NCBI GenBank assembly: GCA_023053685.1
Contig: JALIGW010000144.1
Location: forward strand, 93,477-157,476
Length of the DNA: 64,000 nt
Direction: 5' to 3'
Origin: Diadophis punctatus similis
Lineage: Eukaryota > Chordata > Lepidosauria > Squamata > Dipsadidae
This document shows, piece by piece, positions 10,466 through 20,515 of this stretch. The position numbers and the translations under genes were made by a program. A model generated the notes under the pieces. The model did no database searches. It had not been told where the DNA came from and was given only the letters and a program-made list of their open reading frames with translations. Numbering within the stretch: the first letter of the stretch is position 1; the number at the start of each line of letters is the position of its first letter.

Positions 10466-11149
10466 AGACAAGGCTTATGAACTTTCCAAATGGATCCCAT
10501 CAACTGCTTGGTGATGTATGACAGCAGATTAGTTTGGCCTCAGACTGGATCCAGTATGGGTTTTATAATGTTGCACTTTGGCTTGTGACTGCCATATTGA
10601 GGCTAACTAGCCAGGAATAAATTCAAAGCTGGATCACGGCTTTCCTCCATCTTTGATCACCGCTGGCGTCAAAACAGTTAATTTGCACGTCTCCTATTTT
10701 CTGCCACCACAGCAGAAGCCAATTTTTCCTCTCTCCTTCCCACAAAGTCCAGCATTGCAAAAGTGATGTCCCAGAGGCAACGAGACACCGTCCTGCTGGC
10801 CACATAGCCGAATAACCTAAAATGCTCCAATCTGCTTTGTTTTCAAATGAACCCTCCCGGCTGTGTCCGCTGGATGGGGAAAACATGGAGTTCCCGTAGT
10901 GTTGGAATAAAACAGATTAATTGAACCAGTGAGAGGACGTGTCGGTCCCAGCAGATGCTAAGAACAGGCCGGTGGCTGAAGGTGGACCTCAGTTTGTTAT
11001 TCACACTATGGCTGCTGTCGAGACAGTTAACTACAAATGACACAACCATGCCTGTGAGGGAGAAGCTCTCAAGGGATGCTCAACCATGAGACCGGCAAAT
11101 AAAATCTACAGCAAACAACCCTTTTGTACAGATGGAAGAAGATGGGCCT
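10466..11149. other. Unassigned, single-copy-looking stretch
   Basis: No family recognised. Mixed composition with gaggctaactagccaggaat and cagttaatttgcacg. Minus-strand frames of up to 87 codons have no recognisable domain. Possible conserved noncoding DNA. Confidence 0.35.
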
Positions 11150-11652
11150 GATGCAACAAGTCAGAATAACTCTTCTGCTTGCAACAAAATACCTTATACC
11201 ACCAGACTTGTAATTTTGGGCTTACACAATTTAGAACTATGCCGCCTTCAATATGACCTAAGCGTATAATTTCATAAAATTATCTGCAACAATATCCTAC
11301 CTGTCAATGACTACTTTAGCTTCAACTGCAACAATACACGAGCACGCAATAGATATAAACTTAAGGTAAACGGCTCCAAAGTTGATTGCAGAAAATACGA
11401 CTTCAGCAACAGAGTGGTCAATACCTGGAATACACTACCTGACTCTAGTTTCTTCCCCAAACCCCCAAAACTTTAACCTTAGACTGACTACTGTTGACCT
11501 CACCCATTCCTAGGAGGTCTGTAAGGGGCGTGCATAAGCGCACCAGCGTGCCTACCATTCCTGTCCTACAGTTCCCATTTATCTGTACTTACTATGTATA
11601 TGTTTATGTTTATACATATACCTGCTATCTTGTACATGTTTGACAAACAAAA
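11150..11652 (+). mobile_element. LINE-B 3' fragment
   Basis: Carries the decayed RT C-terminal sequence (acttgtaattttgggctta, caatgactactttagcttca) and the 3' UTR (ggggcgtgcataagcgcacc), ending tgtttgacaaacaaaa. Frameshifts break the reading frame. Confidence 0.88.
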
Positions 11653-12023
11653 TACCACATTGTTCGGAGTATAAGACGCACCTTAGTTTTGGGGGAGGAA
11701 AATAGGGGAAAACAATCTGCTTACCAGGTATTCATCTGGCTAGCGTCCTTAGTCTGTTCAGCTTCAGCACATTATTTTATCCCCTGGTTAGGGCTGAAAA
11801 AACCTTTTTCAGAGGGAGTAGGAATGAAAACAAGCCTGCAAAGACTTAGGGCTGGAAAAAAACTTCTTCGGACAGAGTAGGAAGCTGGGAAGATCGTTAG
11901 CACCTCGTTAGGGCTGAAAAAGAAAAGCTTCGAAAAAGCTACATTCAGAATATAAGACGCACCCAAATTTTCAGCCTCTTATAGGGAGGGAAAAGTTGCG
12001 TCTTATACTCCGAAAATATGGTA
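11653..12023. mobile_element. MITE with ATAAGACGCAC inverted ends
   Basis: Left end taccacattgttcggagtat and right end atactccgaaaatatggta are imperfect inverted repeats, each next to a gcgtctta or taagacgc motif. TA-type ends suggest a mariner-like element. The interior is noncoding. Confidence 0.72.
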
Positions 12024-12063
12024 ATAAATGAATGAATGAATGAATGAATGAATGAATGAAAAA

Positions 12064-12134
<71 letters not shown>

Positions 12135-12135
12135 C
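12024..12135. repeat. (AATG)n and (AAAT)n microsatellites
   Basis: A GAATGAATG run to about 12060 followed by about nineteen AAAT units. Confidence 0.96.
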
Positions 12136-12412
12136 AGAATAACAGAATAACAGAATAACAGAATAACAGAATAACAGAAGGGACCTTGGAGGACTTCTAG
12201 TTTTGCCTCTTCCTCAAGCAGGAAACTCTATACCATTTCAGACAAATGGGTGTCCAATCTCTTCTTAAAAACTTCCAGTGTTGGAACATTCACAACTTCT
12301 GGAGGCAAGCTGTTCCACTGGTTAATTGTTCCCACTGTCAGGAAATTTCTCCTCAGTTCTAGGCCGCTTCTCTCCTTGATCAGTTTCCATTCGTCGTTTC
12401 TTGTCCTGCAGG
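12136..12412 (-). mobile_element. CR1 LINE 3' end
   Basis: Minus-strand CR1 with an octameric tail (ataacaga)n at the left, then gggaccttggagg and ctaggccgcttctctccttg. The tail expansion has a different period (about 8) from the usual pentamer. Confidence 0.92.
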
Positions 12413-12415
12413 TCA

Positions 12416-12816
12416 ATTTAGGTAGTCCTTGACTTATGACCACAACTGAACACAAACCTTCTATTGCGGAGCAAGACAGTTGTTAAGTGGATTTTGCTCC
12501 ATTTTACGACCTTTCTTGCCACACCTGTTAAGTGAATCATTGAAGCTGTTAAGTTAGTGTTGTGAAGTGAATCTGGCTCCCCCATTGACTTTGCTTGTCA
12601 GAAGGTCGCAAAAGTGGAATCCCACGACCTTGGGACACAACAACGGTCATAAATATGAACCGGTTGCCAAGCATCTGAATTTTGATCACATGACCGTGGG
12701 GACGCTGGAAAGGTCGTAACTTTGGAAAATGGTCAGAAGTCACATTTTTTTAGTGCTGTTGTAATTTTGAACGGTCACTAAACAAACTGTTGTAAGTCGA
12801 GGATTACCTGTATTTC
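12416..12816. mobile_element. Mariner-type MITE, full length
   Basis: Ends taggtagtccttgacttatg and taagtcgaggattacctgta are inverted repeats at a TA. CAG-type termini plus TA target fit a Tc1/mariner (Tigger/pogo-like) non-autonomous element of about 400 bp. No ORF. Confidence 0.88.
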
Positions 12817-12897
12817 ATCTCAAGGGTTTCTCAGGATCTCGTGTAGAAGAGTGAAGCTGACCTGTTTCTTGAAGCCTTAATTCAGAGCTCTTACCTG

Positions 12898-13213
12898 CTA
12901 AGAGGAGGAGGAGGAGGAGGAGGAGGAGGAGGAGGAGGAGGAGGAGGAGGACTGTGGAATCCTTGGTGCCCTCTGAGCTTGGTTGTTTTCTTGCAGACCA
13001 GTAGTGGGTTCTAAAACTCGTCGCTACCGGTTCGCAGAAGCATCCCGGGCAGGTGGGCGGAGCCTCCCGCCGTCGCTACCGGTTCGCCAAACCGGGCTGA
13101 ACCGGTAGCAACCCACTGCTGCTGCAGACGTTTCATTACCCAACTAGGTAACATCATCAGTGCTAGAAGGGAGTGGGGTTTACGAGGAGGAGGAAGAGGA
13201 GGAGGAGACGTCA
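12898..13213 (-). mobile_element. Penelope-like repeat with (GAG)n and hammerhead-like motif, split by a hAT
   Basis: (GAG)n at 12902-12951, then tccttggtgccctctgagct, then the 12999-13121 hAT, then gcagacgtttcattacccaa and catcatcagtgctagaaggg. On the minus strand 13127-13160 reads CTGATGA, a stem II, GAAACGTC. Family assignment to Penelope-like elements is inference from that motif and the tandem copies at 24.4 kb. Confidence 0.6.
12999..13121. mobile_element. Short hAT MITE (123 bp)
   Basis: CAGTAGTGGGTTC...AACCCACTGCTG with flanks TTGCAGAC and CTGCAGAC (7 of 8). The interior has repeated gctaccggttcgc boxes in both directions. Confidence 0.82.
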
Positions 13214-14159
13214 TCGTCTAAATCAGCAAAAGTTGCCGGATTTGCCAATTAAAAGGTGAAAGCCTCATTTTACTTCCTGTCTTCTGTCCGCTGTCTCTTC
13301 CTCTGGTTTCCTCCCACCCCTCACCTTTCCCCTTTTCTCTACGGAGGCTCTCAACTGTCCCCTTCCACTCCAGAGCCCTCGCAACAGAAAAGATCAGCTG
13401 TTGAAGGAACACAAGGAAAGCCTTTGGGGATTGCCTTGGCCACTAAGTAATCAGCAGGCGAAGTTATTATCATTATGCCGCTAATTAATTCCCAGCTCAT
13501 TACATTTCCTGTGGCTAATTTGTACTCGCCACTGATTTGATTAAACTCATCTCTATGCTAATAAATGTGGTTTTTTTGCATTTGTTTCAGCGACTGTAAA
13601 AAAAAGAGAGAGAAATCTGTATTTACATACGTCGACGTTTATCAAATAAAACACAGCGTATGAATAAACGCTACCCTGATTTCCAATTCTGGCTAATCAT
13701 CCGTTTAGGGAAGAGGAGGAAAACTAAGATGTAAAAGGTCATTGTTTATTCGCAGTGTGGATGCCTGTGTATGGTTCTGTGTTTAAACACAGATTTTGTC
13801 TCTTTCACACCCATTCAGAACATAAAACCGTGCTTACGTTCACATCATTTTGGATTTGACTTAAGAAAACCGGGGAAGTCTAAGATCATTTTAAATGGGG
13901 ACCCATGAAAGGCAATAGGAGGCATCTGATATACAATCAACACATACAAAATGGCCACTGCAGAAGAGACATTTTAACCGCCTGGATGACGTAACACATT
14001 TTGAACAAGCAACCATTCATTCAAAATCCTTGTCTCGCTCTAGCCTTGATTTAATTCTAATGGATGCCATTAAATAAACTGAGGCAGAAAAGGGAAAGGA
14101 GTCAAAAAGTCAAGGTGCCTTTTTTTTTTGCATTCTTTTGATACACACACACACACGCA
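13161..14159. other. Mostly unassigned island, candidate conserved noncoding element at 13440-13720
   Basis: After the (GAGGA)n remnant there is no recognised repeat. 13440-13720 is AT-rich with ctaattaattcc, ggctaatttg and tgattaaactc, and lacks microsatellite structure. 13740-14130 is also unassigned. No coding signature. Confidence 0.4.
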
Positions 14160-14272
14160 TAAGTGTCCCAGTATTGTGCTTCAGGTGATCATGTGAAGTG
14201 TTAGTACCACTTTATAATCCTTCGGTAGGACCACACTTGGAATATTGCATCCAGTTTTGGTCGCCACAATAT
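14160..14272 (+). mobile_element. CR1 LINE fragment
   Basis: Contains gtgaagtgttagtaccactt and ccacacttggaatattgcat, a piece upstream of the 3' end, cut off by the following microsatellite. Confidence 0.85.
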
Positions 14273-14912
14273 ATCTATCTATATCTATATCTATATCTAT
14301 ATCTATATCTATATCTATATCTATATCTATATCTATATCTATATCTATATCTATATCGATATCGATATCGATATCGATATCGATATAGATATAGATATAG
14401 ATAGATATAGATACAGTATGTAGATGTAGATGTAGAGATATAGAGATAGAGATAGAGATAGATATCTATATCTATATCTATCTATCTCTATCTCTATCTC
14501 TATCTCTATCTCTATCTCTATCTCTATCTCTATCTCTATCTCTATCTCTATCTCTATATCTATATCTCTACATCTACATCTACATACTGTATCTATATCT
14601 ATCTATATCTATATCTATATATCTACATCTACATCATCTATATCTATATCTATATCTACATCTACATCTACATCTACATCTACATCTACATCTACATCTA
14701 CATCATCTATATCAATATCAATATCAATATCAATATCAATATCTATATCTACATCTATATCTACATCATCTACATCTACATCTACATCTACATCTACATC
14801 TACATCTACATCTACATCTACATCTACATCATCTATATCTACATCTACATCATCTATATCTACATCTACATCTACATCTACATCTACATCTACATCTACA
14901 TCTACATCTACA
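14273..14912. repeat. Hexanucleotide mega-tract (ATATCT)/(ACATCT)n with internal inversion
   Basis: 640 bp of TATC-, CGATAT-, TAGA-, CTCTAT- and CATCTA-type units. Arms around 14395-14461 and 14555-14610 (tagatgtagatgtag versus ctacatctacatcta, each with a tacagtatg or catactgta block) are inverted copies, so the tract can fold back. ORFs reading IYLYLY or DVDVDV are artefacts. Confidence 0.95.
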
Positions 14913-15115
14913 TTGCATCCGTGGAAGCAAAACATCGCCGAAATTACTCATGCACGCATGCATCCCCTCGCAAGATTTTGGTGGTTTTTTGCTTCTTGCG
15001 CATGCGCGGAAGCAAAATCGCGCAAGGGGATGCGTGCACGTAGCAAGCGTGCGCGCATGCAAAATGTGATGATGCGCACGCAGCGCACCGGTAGCCAGGT
15101 AAGAGGAACCCGCCC
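14913..15115. mobile_element. hAT MITE fragment (GC-rich interior)
   Basis: Shares gcatgcgcggaagcaaaatc and the gcaccggtagcc end with the 4308 element. Only one terminus (ggaacccgccctg) is present. Perfect GCGCATGCGC at 14998-15007. Confidence 0.7.
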
Positions 15116-15626
15116 TGCTCCAAACACCCCAATATTTTCAAGAACAAAACCATTTTGGCTTTAATTTACAAGGGAAATTTTTCCGTGTTGTTTCTTTGAA
15201 CGCTACTGCAGAGTTGAAAGATGGCATTGTGTTATCTCTTCATTAGTCTAAAAATGCATGCAGAAAGATGAATACAGATGACTACAGATGCTATTCCCTT
15301 AGCACCCGTCTTGTTTTATTAGTGGTGTCCTGGGACAGAAGATGCCGTGCGGGAAAGCGGGGTGAGGAATGGGGTGAGGTGGGGAGGGAAAAGGAGGAGG
15401 GTGGAGGGGGGCTGAGAGACCCTGCCTTCAGAACTACAATAGCGGTTGCAGCAAAACATGGGAAAACATCAAAGGAAACGAGATTACAGCCTGAATATTA
15501 ATGAAGGGTGGGGGGTGTTAAGCAAGCTCCTTGAAGCTACTTTAGGGTAAGGAAAAAGAAAATTGGGCTAATAACACGGAGTCTGAAATTCTCCAATGCA
15601 AGTAATCCACCACATAGAACCACAAT
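15116..15626. other. Unassigned, single-copy-looking stretch
   Basis: No repeat or gene recognised. AT-rich to about 15330, then a G-rich block (ggggtgaggtggggaggg). Open frames are short with no domain. Confidence 0.35.
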
Positions 15627-16958
15627 CAGGGGTGGGCTTCAAAATTTTTAGCAAGGGGTTCTCTGCCCGGTTGCTGGGTGGTCATGGCCATGGTGGGTGT
15701 GGCCTAGTCGGCCTCCTGCACCATGGTGGGGGGGGCGTTTTTGTCCTCCTCGGGCTTCGGAGGCTTTTTTTGAGCCTCCGGGAGGGCAAAAACGGCCTCC
15801 CCAGGCTCCAGAGGCCCTCTGGAGGCTGGAAACGGGCCTACCGGAAGTTCAAGAAGGCCAGAAACTGGCCTGTTTCTGGCCTTCCTGAACTTCCGGTAGG
15901 CCTGTTTTTCACCCTTCTCGAGCCTTCGTACCAGCGGTGGGTTGCTCCCGGTTTGGCCCCGTTCGGCGAACTGGTAGCGATGGTGGTGGGAGGCTCTGCC
16001 CACCTGCCAGGGATGCTTCTGCGCATGCTTCTGCGCAGAAGCATGCGCAGAAGCATTGCACGTGAGCGCATGCATAAGGTGACCAGACGTCCCGATTTTG
16101 GCGGGATAGACCTGCTTTTTAATGATTTGTCCCATGTCCCGCCCGTCCTCTAAAAAGTCCCGATTTTTTGAAAGAATGCATGACTAGGGCATTCTTTCCA
16201 AAAATCGGCCTGAAAGGGTGGCGTGCGAGATTGGGGGGAGTTAAAACTCAGGGAAGGCAGCCATGTCGGGCTCCGTGGTGGCCAAACCGTGGCGCATGCG
16301 CCAAACGTCGCACATTGGATGACGGTGGAGAGGCGCCTGATGCAGCCCTGCCCTCTCGAAACAGCCGGCGTTGTGGTGGGCAGGGTGGCCCGAGCGAAGG
16401 AGTCACATCCAAGATGGCCCTCGGGCCGGCGCTAGCTCAGCTGGCCGGGGCCGCCGCCGCAGCCTTCCCGCCACTGGGGCAGCCGGGACTGGGGGCCCAG
16501 CCGCAGGGGCAGCAGCAGCAGCAGCAGCAGGCCTCTCAGCTCGGGCCGGCCGTGGGCGGCGTTGGCGGCGGGCGGGCGTCCCGCGTTGACTCCTCCAGCG
16601 GCGGATGGAAACTCTTCCGCCAGCTTCTAGCCGCCGCCGGAGGAGTCAACGCGGGACGCCCGCCCGCCGCCAACACCGCCCACGGCCAGCCCGAGCTGAG
16701 AGGCCTGCTGCTGCTGCGGCGGCTGGGCCCAACCTGGCCGTCCTCGAGTGCCTGCAGGCCTCCCGCCTCTCCCCCCCACCTGGATGCCGACATTAGCGGT
16801 CTTTTGCCCTCTGCGCATTCACAGCGTTCTGCGCATACGCAGAGGGCAAAACTCGGTGTCCAGGCGGCCCCGCCCCCCATTGGTGTCCCACTTAAAAAAA
16901 AACTGGTCACTTTACGCATGCACGAACCAGTAGGGATGGGATTTACAGCCCACTACTG
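15627..16958. mobile_element. hAT-like element hosting the 16075 element
   Basis: Starts CAGGGGTGGGCTTC and its probable right end is cagcccactactg. 15710-15930 contains an inverted pair around ggaagttcaagaaggcc and ggccttcctgaacttcc. A palindrome of gcatgcttctgcgcagaagc type lies at 16014-16053. Flanks do not match, so the outer boundary is uncertain. Confidence 0.55.
16075..16914. mobile_element. hAT element with captured gene-like GC-rich sequence, copy 1
   Basis: Termini TAAGGTGACCAGACGTCCCG and CTGGTCACTTTA with perfect duplication CGCATGCA (16067-16074 and 16915-16922). The interior has gccATGtcgggctcc, a CAG/glutamine run and an inverted duplication (arms about 16490-16600 and 16640-16735). 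The 305-codon frame 16168-17085 runs out of the element and is not a credible gene. Sister copy at 53269. Confidence 0.88.
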
Positions 16959-17139
16959 CTCCGCGTGCGCCCTGCACTTACCTGCATCCAAAAACAGGCT
17001 GTGTGGGGACTCCTGGGAGGGGGTGGGGTGGGTGGGGCCAGCCAGGAGTGGGATTTGGGGTTCTCCAAACTGCACAGAATCTTAGCTAGAGTTTCTCCCG
17101 AACCCCTGTGAACCCCCAGCAGCCCAACCCTGACCACAA
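16959..17139. other. G-rich unassigned stretch
   Basis: Contains four closely spaced G runs at about 17015-17038 (gggaggggg, tgggg, tggg, tgggg), a textbook quadruplex pattern, followed by a possible degraded MITE end. No gene. Confidence 0.45.
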
Positions 17140-17334
17140 TTGAGGGGCTTTTTCAAGAGGCAACTGGACTTTCTTGGTTTTTCTTTGCAGACGTTTTGCT
17201 TCTCATCCAAGAAGCTTCTTCGAGAAGCGAAACATCTTTCAACAAAAAACCAGAAAGTCCAGTTGCCTCTTGAAAAAAGCACCTTTGGGACAACCATGAG
17301 CTGGATGACGGAGAATCTCCATAGACAACAGTTC
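17140..17334. mobile_element. Penelope-like family-2 copies in head-to-head orientation
   Basis: 17154-17207 and 17222-17275 are inverted copies (gaggcaactggactttct versus agaaagtccagttgcctc) around agaagcttcttc. Each arm has the ggatgagaagcg/aaacgtc-type motif typical of vertebrate Penelope-like 3' regions. The right flank continues tgggacaaccatgagctgga. Confidence 0.6.
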
Positions 17335-17680
17335 CGTGGTTAAACAAGGCAGTTGTTAAGAGTTGGGTTCCATTTTATGACCCTTTCTGCCACAGTTGTT
17401 AAGGGAAACACTGCAATTGTTAAGTGAAACCTGTGGTCGTTAAGCGAATCAAGCTTTCTCCTTTGACTTTGCTTGTCGGAAGCCGGCTGGGAAGGTGACA
17501 AAGGTCACAGGACCTGGGGACAGTGCCACTGTCATAAATATCAGTCAGTTGCCAAGCAACCAAAATTTTGATCACGTGACCATTGCGATCACATGACTGG
17601 CCATAAGTCCTTTTTTCAGCGCCCTTGTAACTTCTAACAGTCACTAAATGAATGGTTGTAAATCGAGGATAGTCTATAAT
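17335..17680. mobile_element. Mariner-type MITE copy
   Basis: Family body in order (agttgttaagagttgg, ctttgcttgtcggaagc, gttgccaagcaacc) ending taaatcgaggatagtctata. The left terminus is replaced by the preceding repeat. Confidence 0.82.
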
Positions 17681-17725
17681 CCCTTTGTTACATCAGTCAT
17701 CTTTACTGACCTCGGAGTTACATTC

Positions 17726-18067
17726 TGTTAAGGGAAGAATATCCCTGTAGAGGCGATTTTTGGATCTTTTCCTTGGAATTCAAATACTTAGAAATAAAAC
17801 CGAGATTAAATGTCTAATAGAAAATATTTATTTGAGTACAAAACAATATAAAAACAACAAATCCTTAATAAACTACATCTTTGCTAAGTAACACGACCTT
17901 CCTGTTCGGAAGGCACATCAGAAGAAGTGATTAATGGTGGATAGGAATGTAGACATGCGCAAAACATCATATCACCTGTTCTGCTTATATCGGGAAGTAC
18001 CATAATATTAGAATAGGGGTGCATCACCCTGCATAGACTCACAACTGACAATATTCACATCGTGACA
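17726..18067 (-). mobile_element. Solo LTR, family LTR-A
   Basis: TGTTAAGGG...ATCGTGACA with perfect 5-bp duplication CATTC (17721-17725 and 18068-18072). The polyadenylation motif appears on the minus strand (TTTATT at about 17828), so the LTR reads leftward. Same family as 19169 and 55808. No internal region remains. Confidence 0.9.
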
Positions 18068-18856
18068 CATTCACACATGATTCAGTCCTAAAGGGAAAGA
18101 TCAAGCATCTATATTTGCCCCAAAGGCTAAGCCTAGCTAAATCTTGGCTATATTTTTTTTTGACAGGGAGATTTAATTAGGCTTCCTCCCCACCCCGCCA
18201 TTTAGGATTAAAAGATTCGGTTTCCTTTTGCCTCAAGATGGAAGTTGCTTCCTAATTTTTAACTTCTTGGCGGAGATGCTCCAGAAATACAGAAAGCATC
18301 AGTTGAGGCCGGCCGATGTTTTTTTTAATGTTAGGGTGCCATTCAGATTAAATGATAAGATGCACCATTTAAATGTATGAGATACAATTAGTTAGAATAA
18401 CTAACGAGTTCCATTAATTTCGAGGAGACTACTTGGGTCTAATGCTGACTATGAATTCAAGAAATGTGCTTTGCGAGGCAGTTTATAAATGTATTTAGAT
18501 AAATAAGTTTGATACATATATTTGGGAGGGGGTGGGGAAGTGCTACTTTGGCTCACGTCACGTGGCATTTTATTCAATTCTTCCAAGATGTCCCTTGTTT
18601 TCAATCTCTTTGAGGAGACGCCTTGTGAATACAGTACCGAGGTCATCTAGCTAGTTGGCATGGCAATGAACACCCCATTAATGTATTTGTGTATTATTCC
18701 AGGATAAATGCATGTGGTAAGTGTAGCATGTTAGGTTAGGGATTGAGTAGATGGCACTATAGCTTTTTGTGCTGTGGGTAAACAAACCATGGTTTTAGCA
18801 ATTTGAATGGACCCAACCATCACGTTAACCCATCATTTGATTTATTTGAGGGAGAT
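18068..18856. other. Unassigned AT-rich island
   Basis: About 790 bp with no recognised repeat. 18330-18430 has catttaaatgtatgagatac and gttccattaatttcg. Low slippage content. A 65-codon minus frame at 18449-18646 has no domain. Possible conserved noncoding DNA. Confidence 0.35.
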
Positions 18857-18928
18857 ATGATGACCCGGGGCGTGGCACGAAAGCAACACAGCCAGAGAAC
18901 AGGTCTAACTCCCCTTTATTGCTCCCAT

Positions 18929-19960
18929 TGTGGAGGCCCTTGTCACCTCACGGCTTGATTATTGTAACGCGCTCTACATGGGGCTACCCTTGAAGAGTAT
19001 TCGGAGACTTCAGTTGGTGCAAAATGCAGCTGCACGTGCTGTTGTGGGTGTACCTAGTTACACCCACAGTACTGCCATCTTGCGCGAGCTGCATTGGTTG
19101 CCCATTGGTCTCCGGACGTAATTCAAGGTGTTGGTGATCACCTTTAAAGCCCTATATGGTTCAGGGCCTGTTAGCGGAGAAATCACTCCGGAGGTCGATG
19201 GATCGTTGCTCCCTTTTGAAAACATACTTACTTAGAAAATAAAACCCGAGATTCAAATCTAATTAACAAAATATTTATTTCAGTAAAAAAGTAATAAAAA
19301 AAATCCTTATTAAGCTTATTAAGCTACATTTTATCGGCTAAGGAAATAAATCACTTCTACCTTGGTAGAAATGGCGAAGAGAAAGGGAAGGAGAAGACCT
19401 CTGGAATGCAGACATGCGTAGTAGAATATATCATACGTCTGCTTGACCATAGATACAAGAAACAGAAAACATAGAGATGCACAACTGGCAATATTCACAT
19501 CGTGACAGGGCCAGAGTATCTTCGGGACCGCCTGCTACCATATACCTCCCTGCGACCGGTTAGATCACATAGAGCTGGCCTGCTCCGGGTCCTGTCAGCT
19601 AAACAATGTCGGCTGGCAGGCCCGAGCGCGAGGGCCTTCTCTGTGGTGGCTCCTACCCTCTGGAACCAACTACCCCCGAGATCCAGACTGTCCCCACCTT
19701 ATTGGCCTTCAGAAAAGCCGTGAAGACCTGGCTTTTTCGGCAAGCCTGGGGCCAGTGAATGATTTATTGATGCTGGCCCATGAAATGAAATGATTGGATG
19801 ATTGAAAGTTTTTAAAATTGTTATATTGTTTTTTTTTTATTCTGTTTTAAATGCTTTTTTATATTAATGCTATTTGTATTCTTGTTAGCCGCTCAGAGTC
19901 CCTGCGGAGTTGAGCGGCATATAAATACAAATAATAAATAAATAAATAAATAATAAACGG
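18929..19960 (+). mobile_element. L2-like LINE 3' end, split by solo LTR
   Basis: 18930-19121 encodes [20 protein letters not shown] and continues to [10 protein letters not shown]. 19513-19740 encodes the rest (EYLRDRLLPYTSLRP to VAPTLWNQLPPRSR). The split is the 19169-19507 LTR. 3' tail (AAATA)n ends at 19960. Confidence 0.9.
19169..19507 (-). mobile_element. Solo LTR, family LTR-A, in L2
   Basis: TGTTAGCGG...ATCGTGACA with perfect 5-bp duplication GGGCC (19164-19168 and 19508-19512). Shares aatattcacatcgtgaca with 17726. Confidence 0.92.
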
Positions 19961-19979
19961 TGCCCCCAAACATTCCAAC

Positions 19980-20201
19980 TGTTAGATTCTCCGTAAGTAA
20001 GGAGGTGAGACACAGGAACCGTTCAGCACTTTTATTCTCTCCAAGCTGCAGCTAGAATAGAATGCCAGCAGTCTCCAGGCAAGCTGCTTTTAAGGGCTTT
20101 GCCTGGAGTCTGTCAGCCACTGACAGTCCTTTAAAATTCCCGCCAAAATTATCCAATCAGCAGCAACTATGCGAACAAACAACATACTTCCATACGTAAC
20201 A
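19980..20201 (-). mobile_element. Solo LTR, 222 bp
   Basis: TGTTAGATTC...CATACGTAACA with perfect 5-bp duplication CCAAC. A TTTATT signal near the left end indicates minus orientation. Different family from LTR-A. Confidence 0.88.
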
Positions 20202-20268
20202 CCAACATTCACTACAAGTCCTGGAGCAAAGCTCTCACACACACCTTCAGCAGCCTCTGGCTGTGAGT

Positions 20269-20394
20269 AGTCCAGTAAGCCAGGTTAGCCAAACAGTAAC
20301 CAGGGCCAGCAGTCCAGTAAGCCAGGTTAGCCAAACAGTAACCAGGGCCAGCAGTCCAGTAAGCCAGGTTAGCCAAACAGTAACCAGAGCAAGA
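20269..20394. repeat. 42-bp minisatellite, three copies, inside LTR-B
   Basis: Unit starts agtccagtaagccaggttag at 20269, 20311 and 20353. Copies are almost identical. Absent from the LTR-B copy at 57776. Confidence 0.93.
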
Positions 20395-20515
20395 AGTTCA
20401 GCAAAGCAGACAAACCGGGCAAGCCCCACAAGACAGAGCACAGCAATCTCCAGGCATCGGCAAGTGCACAAGAGGCTCCACAGATTCAACGCTTGTTCCC
20501 GACAAATGCCCCCTC

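Noticed and set aside
14615..14935. Frame encoding DVDVDV repeats
   Set aside because: Direct translation of the (ACATCT)n microsatellite.
16168..17085. 305-codon open frame
   Set aside because: It crosses the right end of the hAT element and the foldback arms and runs into unrelated flanking DNA; high GC explains the lack of stops.
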